From: Solibacillus sp. FSL H8-0523
GTDB taxonomy: Bacteria > Bacillota > Bacilli > Bacillales_A > Planococcaceae
Length of the DNA stretch: 64,000 nt
Direction of reading: 5' to 3'
NCBI RefSeq assembly: GCF_038051985.1
Contig: NZ_CP150291.1
Location: forward strand, 1,984,001 to 2,048,000
In this document: positions 48,755 to 56,769 of the stretch, one piece after another
How the letters are laid out: each line of letters begins with the position of its first letter
Position numbering within the stretch: the first letter of the stretch is position 1
The notes under the pieces: generated by a model
Told to the model about the DNA's origin: nothing
The model's input: the letters and a program-made list of their open reading frames with translations, nothing else
Databases searched by the model: none
Translations under genes and position numbers: made by a program

Positions 48755-49612
48755 ATGGAAAACTATGGTGCAACGATTAAACAAATCCGCATCGGTAAAG
48801 GGATGACGCAAAAAGAAGTTTGCATGGGGATTATTTCGCAGGGCAATTATTCGAAATTTGAAAGCGGCGAAAACCCCGATATCAAAGTGACGATTTTACA
48901 AGCCCTATTACTGCGCTTAAATTTACCGATGGACGAATTCTTTTATATACACAATGGCTATAAAAACCATGAAAAAATTGCCATCCAGCGGGCACTTTAT
49001 GAGTCACTCTATAACGACCCGGAAATGCTTGAAGGTCATTTACAGCGAGCGAAGCACTATTTACAGCACGAGCCGAACGACCAAGATATGCAAATTTTTG
49101 CTCAAATGATCAAGGGACTCATCGTGCTAGCGAAAACAGGTGATTTCGAACAAACGTGCAAATTAGTGGAACCTATTTGGGAAAAGCTAAGTAAGCGTAA
49201 TGAGCTCCTTGTTTCGGATATTTATATATTAAACAATATTTTATTTGTGTTTCCACTTGAAACAGCCATGGACATTTTACAATTTTTACTTCGTCAAATC
49301 GAGCGCTATGGTAATTACCGCCAGGTCAAGCGGATTTACTATAGCCTCGTACTGAATGCAAGTTTGCTACAAATCCGAGCGCAACAATTTTCTGAGGGCA
49401 CTGCATTATTAGATACGGTATTGCCGAATTTACAACAACAGAGGTTATATGCACACTTGGCAGTAGGTTATATACGAAAAGGCATTTGCTTACACAATTT
49501 ATCAAAGGATGGCACGGCGTGGATTGAAAAAGGAAAGCACATTTTGCTGGCTGTGGAGCTGAATAAAATGTGGAACACACTGGAAGAAGAAATAAAAAAA
49601 TACACAAATTAA
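48755..49612 (+). CDS. Rgg/MutR-like (RNPP-type) transcriptional regulator
   Basis: 285 residues. An XRE HTH (ENYGATIKQIRIGKGMTQKEVCMGIISQGNYSKFESGE, partial: IRIGKGMTQKEVCMGII), then a helical repeat domain of about 200 residues with TPR-like pattern, like Rgg/GadR/MutR or PlcR-type quorum-sensing regulators. ATG 48755 fits AAGGAGGATTCT best; a TTG at 48740 is unlikely. It is divergent from a 58-residue membrane protein with palindromes between. No peptide gene was identified, so a ligand is not claimed. Confidence 0.85.
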   Translation: MENYGATIKQIRIGKGMTQKEVCMGIISQGNYSKFESGENPDIKVTILQALLLRLNLPMDEFFYIHNGYKNHEKIAIQRALYESLYNDPEMLEGHLQRAKHYLQHEPNDQDMQIFAQMIKGLIVLAKTGDFEQTCKLVEPIWEKLSKRNELLVSDIYILNNILFVFPLETAMDILQFLLRQIERYGNYRQVKRIYYSLVLNASLLQIRAQQFSEGTALLDTVLPNLQQQRLYAHLAVGYIRKGICLHNLSKDGTAWIEKGKHILLAVELNKMWNTLEEEIKKYTN

Positions 49613-49838
49613 AACCTAGACGTAAAAAGCTATGCCAACCTTCAAGGAGAGCAGCAGCTCGTGGCACCACTTTAATGAATGCAATGACGGATCTTGAAAC
49701 CATCCAGCAACAGGAAAAACTCGGCTATTTAGGTAAACAGTGGCAGACTATATAAATGCTGCGCAAAAATGGGCGGTTGAAACCGGGGCTGAAAAGAACC
49801 AGCATTTAGAAAATTCTAAAACAAACTACAGAATTACA
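49613..49838. other. gap without an intact gene
   Basis: No complete gene is seen. Short open frames lack ribosome sites. A 60-residue open frame at 49570-49755 overlaps the regulator gene and is unlikely to be real. The stretch looks like decayed coding sequence, but I cannot name a parent gene. Confidence 0.45.
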
Positions 49839-49868
49839 TTGACAAAATATTCTATTAACAGGTATAGT
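49839..49868 (+). promoter_or_regulatory. promoter of the leader peptide and RsgA-like gene
   Basis: TTGACA (49839-49844) and TATAGT (49863-49868), spacing 18. Transcription would start near 49875, 26 bases before the leader peptide start. Confidence 0.8.
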
Positions 49869-49900
49869 TAGCATAATAAATTTTGAGAGAAGGTGAGCAT

Positions 49901-49969
49901 ATGACAATTTTAGAGACTGTATTCATGCAATGGCACTTGTCATATGTCAATCACCACCCGTCTGCCTAA
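49901..49969 (+). CDS. 22-residue leader peptide in an attenuator
   Basis: A short ORF starting MTILETVFMQWH and ending NHHPSA, stop TAA at 49967. GAGAGAAGGTGAG is the ribosome site, five to six bases from ATG. Its start region can fold: CATATGACAA (49898-49907) is fully complementary to TTGTCATATG (49937-49946). It lies 117 bases upstream of the GTPase gene start, with a terminator in between. This is the architecture of translation-controlled attenuation. Too short to be recognised by homology. Confidence 0.75.
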   Translation: MTILETVFMQWHLSYVNHHPSA

Positions 49970-50001
49970 AAAGCTTTGGGCTTCTTAAACGTGCGTGATA
50001 T

Positions 50002-50041
50002 GCCTTATGATGAGCGACCATTGCCTATCATAAGGCTTTTT
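50002..50041 (+). terminator. attenuator terminator before the RsgA-like gene
   Basis: GCCTTATGAT (50002-50011) and ATCATAAGGC (50027-50036) form a perfect ten-bp stem with a 15-base loop, then TTTTTG. The loop word CCATTGC (50018-50024) is complementary to GCAATGG inside the leader ORF (49927-49933), a possible antiterminator partner. Confidence 0.78.
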
Positions 50042-50086
50042 GTTTGCCTAAAAAACAAAAATCACACGCCTAGGAGGCAAACGGAA

Positions 50087-51142
50087 TTGAATTTACAACA
50101 ATTAGGATTTACTGAATTTTTTGAACAACAATACCAATCATACGAAACGAATAATAAATTAGTAGGACGCGTCATGCTGGAACATAAGCATTCGTACCGT
50201 GTTATGACAGAAGAAGGCGAATTGTTAGCGAGCGTGTCAGGCAACTTCGCGTTCCATGCATTTTCACGCAAGGACTATCCTGCTGTAGGTGACTTTGTAT
50301 TAGTAGAAAAAATGCAGGGTGAGGCGCGTGCGATTATTCATGAGCTGTTCGAGCGCAAATCTAAATTTACACGGAAAATGGCAGGCAATGAAATTGACGA
50401 GCAAATCGTCGCGGCGAATGTAGACATTGTATTTTTAGTCATGAGTGTCAATGCTGATTTTAATGTGCGCCGTTTAGAGCGTTATTTAGTCGCTGCATGG
50501 GATTCTAGTGCAACACCTGTCATTGTGTTAACAAAAGCGGATATTTGTGATGATGTGGAACACTACAAAAAAGAAGTCGAAGCCATTGCTTTTGGGGTAG
50601 AAATCGTAGTCGTTAGTGCCGTATCAGGACAAGGAATCGATGAACTACAAGCATTGTTAAGAGAAGGTAAAACCGCCGCACTTCTTGGTTCTTCTGGTGC
50701 TGGAAAGTCGACGCTTACAAATGCGTTACTTCTTAGTGAGCAAATGAAGGTTTCCCATATTCGTGAGGACGATGCAAAAGGGCGCCACACAACAACACAC
50801 CGTGAACTAGTGGTGTTAGCAAGCGGGGCGTGTTTAATCGACACACCAGGGATGCGTGAATTACAACTTTGGGATCAAAGCGATAGCTTAGCAACAAGCT
50901 TTTCAGATATAGAAGCACTTGCTAAAGAGTGCCGTTTCCGCGATTGCACGCACAAAAAGGAGCCACAGTGCGTGGTTCAACAAGCAGTAGCAAGCGGGGA
51001 GTTAGAGCAAGCCCGCCTTACAAGCTATTTCAAGTTACAACGTGAACTCCTCTATATCGAAAAGAAAGCAAATACCGATGCTCTCTTAGCCGAAAAACGA
51101 AAGTGGAAACAAGTTTCAAAGCAAGTGAAGAAGATGAAATGA
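50087..51142 (+). CDS. RsgA/YjeQ-like ribosome-associated GTPase
   Basis: 351 residues. An OB-like N-terminal domain is followed by the circularly permuted GTPase order of RsgA: VLTKADICD (G4), LLGSSGAGKSTLTNALL (G1), GRHTTTHREL (G2), DTPGMRELQLW (G3), and the zinc motif CRFRDCTHKKEPQC near the C-terminal end. RsgA proteins help the small ribosomal subunit mature. TTG 50087 is the start, nine bases behind TAGGAGG; the longer frame to 49976 runs through the attenuator. It may be a second copy, longer than the 298-residue housekeeping protein. The leader implies regulation by translation stress. Confidence 0.9.
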   Translation: MNLQQLGFTEFFEQQYQSYETNNKLVGRVMLEHKHSYRVMTEEGELLASVSGNFAFHAFSRKDYPAVGDFVLVEKMQGEARAIIHELFERKSKFTRKMAGNEIDEQIVAANVDIVFLVMSVNADFNVRRLERYLVAAWDSSATPVIVLTKADICDDVEHYKKEVEAIAFGVEIVVVSAVSGQGIDELQALLREGKTAALLGSSGAGKSTLTNALLLSEQMKVSHIREDDAKGRHTTTHRELVVLASGACLIDTPGMRELQLWDQSDSLATSFSDIEALAKECRFRDCTHKKEPQCVVQQAVASGELEQARLTSYFKLQRELLYIEKKANTDALLAEKRKWKQVSKQVKKMK

Positions 51143-51191
51143 TAAAAAGAGGCTCCTGAATATTAACGGGTTCGGTTGGGAGAAAACATAA

Positions 51192-51410
51192 AAAACACAG
51201 TGTATTGAGTTTTCACTCAACAGCTATGAGTTCAGAGTTTCGGAAGGAAAAGGTTATCCGAAATCTTTCGGGATGATTGGCACAGCAGATGAACACCAAC
51301 GCATCGCCTATTTGTACTTCTATGATTTTGATTTGGACAAAATCGGTGAGCCAGGTGACCAAAAACGTATGTCAAAATTTGTGGAAAGCTATTTCGACTA
51401 TGATTTCTAA
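51192..51410 (+). pseudogene. 3' remnant of an unidentified gene
   Basis: Open frame without start or ribosome site; about 72 residues, ending KFVESYFDYDF. The well-formed sequence (FSLNSYEFRVSEGKGYPKSF) suggests the tail of a real protein, not recognised. A stop lies right upstream at 51189. Confidence 0.5.
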
Positions 51411-51509
51411 TCTCTTATTGCAAGTCTTCCTATTTCTATGTACGTCCGAAAAGGTGATTTGCCTCTTTAGTTCAATAAGGATAGAAAAATATTGCCGGTT
51501 TGAGAAGGT

Positions 51510-51545
51510 TGTACTTCAACTATGCAGCAGGTTAGTTGAAGTACA
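51510..51545. repeat. 12-bp inverted repeat
   Basis: TGTACTTCAACT (51510-51521) and AGTTGAAGTACA (51534-51545) are perfect arms with no T-run on either side. Confidence 0.55.
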
Positions 51546-51548
51546 TAA

Positions 51549-51577
51549 AAAAAGACCAATTAGATGGTCTTTTTTAA
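51549..51577. terminator. bidirectional terminator
   Basis: AAAAGACCA and TGGTCTTTT arms with T-runs both ways; it ends the minus-strand gene at 51574. Confidence 0.8.
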
Positions 51578-51993
51578 AAGGAAAAATCTATAGTCTTTAG
51601 TAGCGTATCCATTTCTGTTTTAATGGTAAAAAAATGAGGTTTATTTTCATTATCAATTATGAGTAAATAAGGCTTTTCATCTTCGGGAATAATAATGATA
51701 ACTTCATCAATCGAAGTGTTCACCCATTTATTTTTTAATTGAAGAGATGGTGTTAAGGGGATTTTAACTAGATAGCCTTTGTCTGGAATAGGGTTGAATT
51801 TTGTGACAATATTATCAATTTCTTTAATAATTTTTTTGGTCTCCAATTGTATTTTTGGATTTTTTTGGATCTTTATTATCTTATTTTTTTCAATATCAAA
51901 AATTTCAATTTCCGTAATGCTTTGTGCACTTACTATAAGTAGATTAAATAGGAAAAATACAGGAATTGACGAAAACAAAATTTTGCGAATCAC
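51574..51993 (-). CDS. small exported protein of unknown function
   Basis: 139 residues with a signal peptide (MIRKILFSSIPVFFLFNLLI, followed by VSAQS). The rest is Lys/Ile-rich and probably beta-rich (TEIEIFDIEKNKIIKIQKNP; DEVIIIIPEDEKPYLLIIDN). GTG 51993 is chosen since GAGGTG is seven bases before it; a longer frame to 52089 has no site. The region has lower GC than neighbours, which hints at a different origin. Not recognised. Confidence 0.7.
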   Translation of the reverse strand: MIRKILFSSIPVFFLFNLLIVSAQSITEIEIFDIEKNKIIKIQKNPKIQLETKKIIKEIDNIVTKFNPIPDKGYLVKIPLTPSLQLKNKWVNTSIDEVIIIIPEDEKPYLLIIDNENKPHFFTIKTEMDTLLKTIDFSF

Positions 51994-52178
51994 ATTTATC
52001 ACCTCAGATTTAGTCTTACCAAAGATTATTTTGTTATGAGTTACGCGTTCAACTAAACGGTGCTTTAGTGTAACAAGCATGAACTGCATCCCAATTGATT
52101 ACATATACCTTGTGCAGAGCGTGCAACATTTTACCACATATTCCGTCTTTTTCATCAGCAGGGAAAAGGAGGGTGTAT

Positions 52179-52586
52179 GTGAAGATATTTATAAAAATAA
52201 ATTTCATTAGTATCTTATATGCTTTGTCACTATTTATTGCAATTGAACTTATAATCAACGTATATCGCATTAGCAGGGTAACTGAATGGAATCTGGATGT
52301 TGTTATGGTTATTATTCCTGTAATTATCTTAGTAGAACTTATCTTGTCGACACTATTAGTTATTCACCTTACCAAAAGATGGATGTTAAATAAAAAAATC
52401 GCTTACTGGTTAGCCCTTATCTGGTGTCCATATTTCATTCTTTTTTATTATCTATTTACCTATTTGTTTCCTCTAAGTTCTGGTGAAACATTGTTTCCAA
52501 TCTTTAATATATTGATTTATGGCAGTATAGTTTTATATCCGTTCTATATAGTAATTATTAGCCAATATGTTACATCAGAAAATTAA
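52179..52586 (+). CDS. four-segment membrane protein of unknown function
   Basis: 135 residues, Ile/Leu/Phe/Tyr-rich, about four membrane segments. GTG 52179 is preferred behind AAAAGGAGGG; the frame runs to 52095 with no site. It is divergent from the exported protein at 51574, and both are AT-rich. No family recognised. Confidence 0.62.
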   Translation: MKIFIKINFISILYALSLFIAIELIINVYRISRVTEWNLDVVMVIIPVIILVELILSTLLVIHLTKRWMLNKKIAYWLALIWCPYFILFYYLFTYLFPLSSGETLFPIFNILIYGSIVLYPFYIVIISQYVTSEN

Positions 52587-52610
52587 ATCTAATGTTTTTT
52601 TTCAAAATAA

Positions 52611-52648
52611 AGCTCTAAATGCTGATTTAATGGTATTTAGAGTTTTTT
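52611..52648 (+). terminator. hairpin terminator
   Basis: CTCTAAAT and ATTTAGAG arms, then TTTTTT. Confidence 0.85.
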
Positions 52649-52651
52649 AGT

Positions 52652-52900
52652 GTTGTATTGATGGTCATTGACGATGAGGTTGCTACGATTGGGACGACAA
52701 ATATTGTTGTACGCAGCTTTAACTTAAATTTTGAAATAAATGCGCTTGTTTATGATGAGGCGATTGCCATCGAATGTCGTAAGTTATTTGAACTTGACCA
52801 AGAAGGCAACTTTGAAATGACGCCTGAGCTTTACGAGCAGCGCGGCAAATGGACAAAGGTACGTGAAGCAGTTTCTCGTTTGATTTCACCGATTTTATAA
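52652..52900 (+). pseudogene. truncated cardiolipin synthase, C-terminal fragment
   Basis: About 80 codons match the end of cardiolipin synthase of the phospholipase D superfamily: VIDDEVATIGTTNIVVRSFNLNFEIN is the second PLD-type region (partial: DDEVATIGTTNIVVRSFNL), followed by a typical end (RKLFELDQEGNF; REAVSRLISPIL). The usual residue after TTNI is Asp and is Val here. The first ~400 residues and any start with a ribosome site are missing. Confidence 0.85.
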
Positions 52901-52906
52901 TAAGAT

Positions 52907-52938
52907 TGCTAGCTTCTATATGGGACTAGCATTTTTTT
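52907..52938 (+). terminator. hairpin terminator
   Basis: TGCTAG and CTAGCA arms, then TTTTTTT; likely the old terminator of the cardiolipin synthase gene. Confidence 0.8.
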
Positions 52939-53028
52939 ATTTCAAAAACCGAAGTAAATTCGAGATTTTTTCTCTTAAATTTAGTAAAATAGGAATTGTA
53001 TCATTATTCTGAAAGTGAGGCTAACAAC

Positions 53029-54822
53029 ATGACAACTACATATCCACAAGTATGGGATTTAGACGTATTTTTCCCAGGAGGCTCTGCTTCTCCTGAACTG
53101 AAGGCACATATCGAAAATTTAAAACCAAAATTTGAAGGCTTGAAACAGCAAGTTGATAGTTTAGCAGTACCAACTTCTACAGAGGCAGCACCAGCCATAT
53201 TAGCAATTTTAGAGAGCATTAAAGAAACATTAATGCATATGTCGCAAGCAGGTGCCGTGCTTTCTTGTTTAACAGCGCAGGACACGACAGACCGTGAAGC
53301 ACTTTTATTACAGGGGCAATTATCAGGTTTAGGAGCAAACTTCTCGCCAATTTTAGAAAGCTTTCACCAAAAGCTTGGTAAAATCGAGCAGCCAACATTT
53401 GATACATTAGTAAACGACACGGACTTAAATGAGTTCAAATTCATCTTAACGGAATGGCGCGAACAATCAAAAGAGTCATTATCGGAAGAAGAGGAAGCGT
53501 TAATTTCGGCACTTGGCGTAGATGGTTATAGCTCATGGGGGCAAATGTACAGCATGCTGATTTCGGATATTAAAGTGGACGTGGTAGTAGACGGCGAGAC
53601 AAAAACGCTTTCTGTCGGTCAAGCAAACAACTTAGCGTCTCACAAAGACCGCGCTGTACGTAAAGCGGCATTTGATGCATTAGAAACAGTGTTCACAGAG
53701 CGCGAGGAGTTCTTCGCAAAAACGTTAAATCACTTAGCGGGCTTCCGTTTAGCGGTCTACAAAAAGCGCGGCTGGGAATCAGTAACAAAAGAGCCACTTG
53801 AAATTAACCGCATGAAGCAGGAAACAATTGACGCGATGTGGGGTGCAATCACATCTCGTAAAGTAACATTTGCGAATTATTTAACGCATAAAGCGAAAAT
53901 GCTTGGTACGGAAAAATTAGATTGGTTTGATTTTGATGCACCGGTAACGGATTCAACAGCGACACTGGATTACCAACAAGGTGCGGAGTTCATCTTAAAG
54001 CATTTCGGCCGTTTCGGTAAGGAAATGGAAAGCTTCGCACGTACAGCATTTGAGGATGGATGGATTGAAGCAGAAGATCGTGACAACAAACGTCCTGGTG
54101 GCTTCTGTACAGGCATGCCTTTGTCTGAGCAATCACGTATTTTCATGACGTACTCAGGCTCGATGTCGAACGTATCAACATTAGCGCATGAGCTTGGTCA
54201 CGCATTCCATAGCTATGCACTACGTCCAGTACACCCATTAAACCGTCGCTATGCAATGAACGTTGCTGAAACGGCATCAACATTTGCGGAAATGATTGTG
54301 GCAGATGCAGCGGTTGAAGAAGCAACGAACGAGCAAGAAAAAATCGCGTTACTAGAAGATAAAATCCAGCGTTCAGTGGCGTTCTTCATGAACATCCACG
54401 CACGTTACTTATTCGAAACTCGCTTCTATGAAGAGCGTAAAAACGGCGTTGTTTCAACAAAACGCATCAACGAAATTATGGAAGAAGCGCAAGTAGAAGC
54501 ACATGCAGGTGGCTTAGGCGAAACACATCCACACTTCTGGGCATCAAAAATGCACTTCTATATTACAGGCGTGCCGTTCTATAATTTCCCGTACACATTC
54601 GGTTACTTGTTCTCTTTAAGCATTTATGCAAAAGCAAAAGAAGAGGGCACAGGCTTCGAGGAAAAATACATGGCGCTACTACGCGACACAGCCGTGATGA
54701 CCGTAGAAGAACTAGCAATGAAGCATTTAGGCGAAGATATTACAAAAGAAGATTTCTGGTTAAAAGGGATCGCGTTATGTGAAAAAGACGTGGAAGAGTT
54801 TATCACGTTAACATCGAAATAA
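53029..54822 (+). CDS. pepF: oligoendopeptidase F, M3 family
   Basis: 597 residues, zinc metallopeptidase of family M3B that cleaves short peptides in the cytoplasm. The zinc site HELGHAFH lies at about 390-400 (LAHELGHAFHSYALRP), with ETASTFAEMIVADAAVE downstream carrying the third ligand, and RYLFETRFYEERKNG. ATG 53029 behind AAAGTGAGG; the open frame reaches 52996. Closed by a terminator. Confidence 0.92.
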   Translation: MTTTYPQVWDLDVFFPGGSASPELKAHIENLKPKFEGLKQQVDSLAVPTSTEAAPAILAILESIKETLMHMSQAGAVLSCLTAQDTTDREALLLQGQLSGLGANFSPILESFHQKLGKIEQPTFDTLVNDTDLNEFKFILTEWREQSKESLSEEEEALISALGVDGYSSWGQMYSMLISDIKVDVVVDGETKTLSVGQANNLASHKDRAVRKAAFDALETVFTEREEFFAKTLNHLAGFRLAVYKKRGWESVTKEPLEINRMKQETIDAMWGAITSRKVTFANYLTHKAKMLGTEKLDWFDFDAPVTDSTATLDYQQGAEFILKHFGRFGKEMESFARTAFEDGWIEAEDRDNKRPGGFCTGMPLSEQSRIFMTYSGSMSNVSTLAHELGHAFHSYALRPVHPLNRRYAMNVAETASTFAEMIVADAAVEEATNEQEKIALLEDKIQRSVAFFMNIHARYLFETRFYEERKNGVVSTKRINEIMEEAQVEAHAGGLGETHPHFWASKMHFYITGVPFYNFPYTFGYLFSLSIYAKAKEEGTGFEEKYMALLRDTAVMTVEELAMKHLGEDITKEDFWLKGIALCEKDVEEFITLTSK

Positions 54823-54831
54823 TGAGTAGAG

Positions 54832-54865
54832 GGCTATCCGAGATTGTTCGGATAGCCTTTTTTCT
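54832..54865 (+). terminator. hairpin terminator of pepF
   Basis: GGCTATCCG and CGGATAGCC arms, then TTTTTT. Confidence 0.9.
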
Positions 54866-54883
54866 ATGGATAGAAATAATAAA

Positions 54884-54920
54884 ACAGGCTACTTTTGCTT
54901 CGTTAGCGAAAGTAGCCTGT
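54884..54920 (-). terminator. terminator of the nucleoid-associated protein gene
   Basis: ACAGGCTACTTT and AAAGTAGCCTGT arms, 12 bp, with a T-run in the minus orientation. Confidence 0.8.
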
Positions 54921-54928
54921 ACTGTTGT

Positions 54929-55993
54929 TTATAACGTTTTCTTACGTAATTTAAAGTCCACAGCATCTGCATCATGAATCGTAATTGTAAACGTACCATT
55001 CACCTGATCATGTTGCACCTCAATTTTATCGTCTAAACGCTTATCATAGCGGAAGAAAATTTCGCCTTCTTCAGATTTATAAATGACATTTAAATCATCA
55101 CGCTTCACTTCAAATGTCGGGGTGAAGTCTGGGTTACGATCAGTAAATTCATTTATAAAGAGCTTGGCACCATCTTCAACAAAGCTTTCCTGGTTATGTT
55201 CAGGCGCAATCGCTGTATAAATATTGTGCACAGAAGCGTCCAGCTCGACGTATTTGCCATTTTCAAATTCATCGTCAATGACACGTTGTAAGCGCGGCTT
55301 TTCTTCGTCCTCCATCGATTCGGCGATTTTTTCATACAATTCCTTCATTAGCATCTTTGTTTTCTTTTTATCCGATGCAATCGGTGTTGCTTGTAGGAAA
55401 GTTTCCATAAAAAACTTTGCGGGCTCGCCATCTGATTGCTTATCAAGCACATAGACATTTTCCTCTAACGGGTTGTAGTTCATACGAATAAGCGCACATT
55501 TTTGCACGCGACTTGAAGCATCCGGTAAAATGTTCTCGATCGTAGACAGTTCCAATGTCTCTAAATCGATTTGCACTGCGTCTTTTGGATCAAGCTTTAA
55601 TAGCAGAATATAATCCTCGCCAATCATTTCAATATGTGCTACAAACACCGAGCCATTTGAGCTTGAGACGTTTTGCATAATTTGATAAAGCTTGTTTGAA
55701 AGGTCATTCGCAAGTGATAAAAAGTGCGTATCATCTGTATATTCGATGTAGCGGTTCATTTTCGTTAAAATGTCATTATCACGGTCTAAAAACTTACAAG
55801 CGACTGATTTGGGGCTGTTCATTGTCGCATCAATATAGCTTTCGAAAAACTCGCTGTATACGCCTGATTCTAGTTGTGTTAGGTCCATCGTTTGGCTTGC
55901 AGAGACAAAACGGCTTTGCTGCATATCGAGTAATGTCACGGCCATGCGCTTCATTTTAATAGCTAAAGTTGTTTCTTCAAGTAATTCTGTCAT
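54929..55993 (-). CDS. nucleoid-associated protein, NdpA/YejK-like
   Basis: 354 residues. The pattern HIEMIGEDYILLLKLDPKD, ..KCALIRMNYNP..NVYVLDKQ and ..FFMETFLQATPIASDKKKTK is that of the 37-kDa nucleoid-associated protein family (YejK/NdpA, Pfam 37kD_nucleoid). The C-terminal domain is charged and beta-rich. The family binds the bacterial nucleoid; role unclear. ATG 55993 behind GAACAAAAAGGAGAACGG. Confidence 0.82.
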   Translation of the reverse strand: MTELLEETTLAIKMKRMAVTLLDMQQSRFVSASQTMDLTQLESGVYSEFFESYIDATMNSPKSVACKFLDRDNDILTKMNRYIEYTDDTHFLSLANDLSNKLYQIMQNVSSSNGSVFVAHIEMIGEDYILLLKLDPKDAVQIDLETLELSTIENILPDASSRVQKCALIRMNYNPLEENVYVLDKQSDGEPAKFFMETFLQATPIASDKKKTKMLMKELYEKIAESMEDEEKPRLQRVIDDEFENGKYVELDASVHNIYTAIAPEHNQESFVEDGAKLFINEFTDRNPDFTPTFEVKRDDLNVIYKSEEGEIFFRYDKRLDDKIEVQHDQVNGTFTITIHDADAVDFKLRKKTL

Positions 55994-56057
55994 TTATCCG
56001 TTCTCCTTTTTGTTCGCATTTTACTAGTATAACGAACAAATGACTTTAGCTCAAACC

Positions 56058-56378
56058 TTTACAAATACGAACGTCTATGCTATTATAAGTAAGTGCTATT
56101 TTAGGTAGTACTATAAATAAATTGGCATTTCTGCTAGTGTTTTTGAGGATACTTATTCACACTGGCGCAAGCTTAAGGGCTGCAAGGACATAGTAGCAGG
56201 TAGGGACTATGTTGCTTAAGTTAGAAAAGATTAGTAGAATTTTACCGCGGTTAAAACTGAAAGTACGAACTTTCGAATGATATAATTCCCCGGATGATCG
56301 GGTTGAGACTTTCATTTATTTATAAAACTATCTATTAAATACTAGAGGGGACCCCGTTTTCAATGGGGTCCCCTTGTC
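56058..56378 (+). ncRNA. candidate structured RNA with own promoter and terminator
   Basis: A promoter with TTTACA (56058-56063) and TATTAT (56081-56086), spacing 17, drives no open frame. A strong stem at 56347-56373 (GGGGACCCC / GGGGTCCCC) ends the unit, giving about 280 bases. Long-range pairing is seen: TATAAATAAA (56112-56121) with TTTATTTATA (56315-56324), plus GGTAG (56104-56108) with CTATC (56328-56332). Inner hairpins: ACATAGT/ACTATGT inside a GCTTAAG pair near 56170-56220, and CCCG/CGGG near 56288-56302. The closing stem with branched interior recalls 6S-like architecture, but no known family was recognised. Confidence 0.55.
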
Positions 56379-56466
56379 CAATTTATAAAACAAATGGTTT
56401 AGATTTTTGGAAATATGTGAAAATAAATACCATCCAAAAAACTTTGGATGGCGGAAAAAATAAGTA

Positions 56467-56538
56467 TTAGTCCGTGAAGCATAATGAAGTCATGTAACCA
56501 AGCATACATAATAAACCTAGACCCATAGCGATAGTCAT
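56467..56538 (-). CDS. 23-residue hydrophobic peptide
   Basis: A tiny gene: begins MTIAMGLGLLCMLGY and ends TSLCFTD. It has a full promoter (TTGAAT / 17 bases / TACAAT, 56583-56611 on the minus strand), a GGGAGG ribosome site ten bases before ATG, and a downstream CCATCCAAA/TTTGGATGG hairpin with weak T-run. The one hydrophobic segment makes it a candidate small membrane peptide. Not recognised. The ncRNA candidate lies head to tail beside it. Confidence 0.6.
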   Translation of the reverse strand: MTIAMGLGLLCMLGYMTSLCFTD

Positions 56539-56582
56539 ATTTTACAAACCTCCCTTAAACAACTCACAATATCTTCCTTTTT

Positions 56583-56611
56583 ATTGTACAATGTTTGTTA
56601 GAAAAATTCAA
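56583..56611 (-). promoter_or_regulatory. promoter of the 23-residue peptide gene
   Basis: Minus strand TTGAAT (56606-56611) and TACAAT (56583-56588), 17 bases apart. Confidence 0.7.
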
Positions 56612-56769
56612 ATTGCGCCAAAATAGTGCAATTTCAAATTTTTCTTATGTGGATATAATAATAGTTCCTATTTAATATCTACCAAAAAAAGATGAAACCT
56701 TTTCTTGTTATAGACGTATGTAGTTATAAGAGAAGTTTAAATATACATAATTTAAGGTAGGTGGAAACG

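Noticed and set aside
49570-49755. 61-codon frame overlapping the end of the Rgg-like gene
   Set aside because: Out of frame, basic low-complexity product, no ribosome site; more likely an accidental frame.
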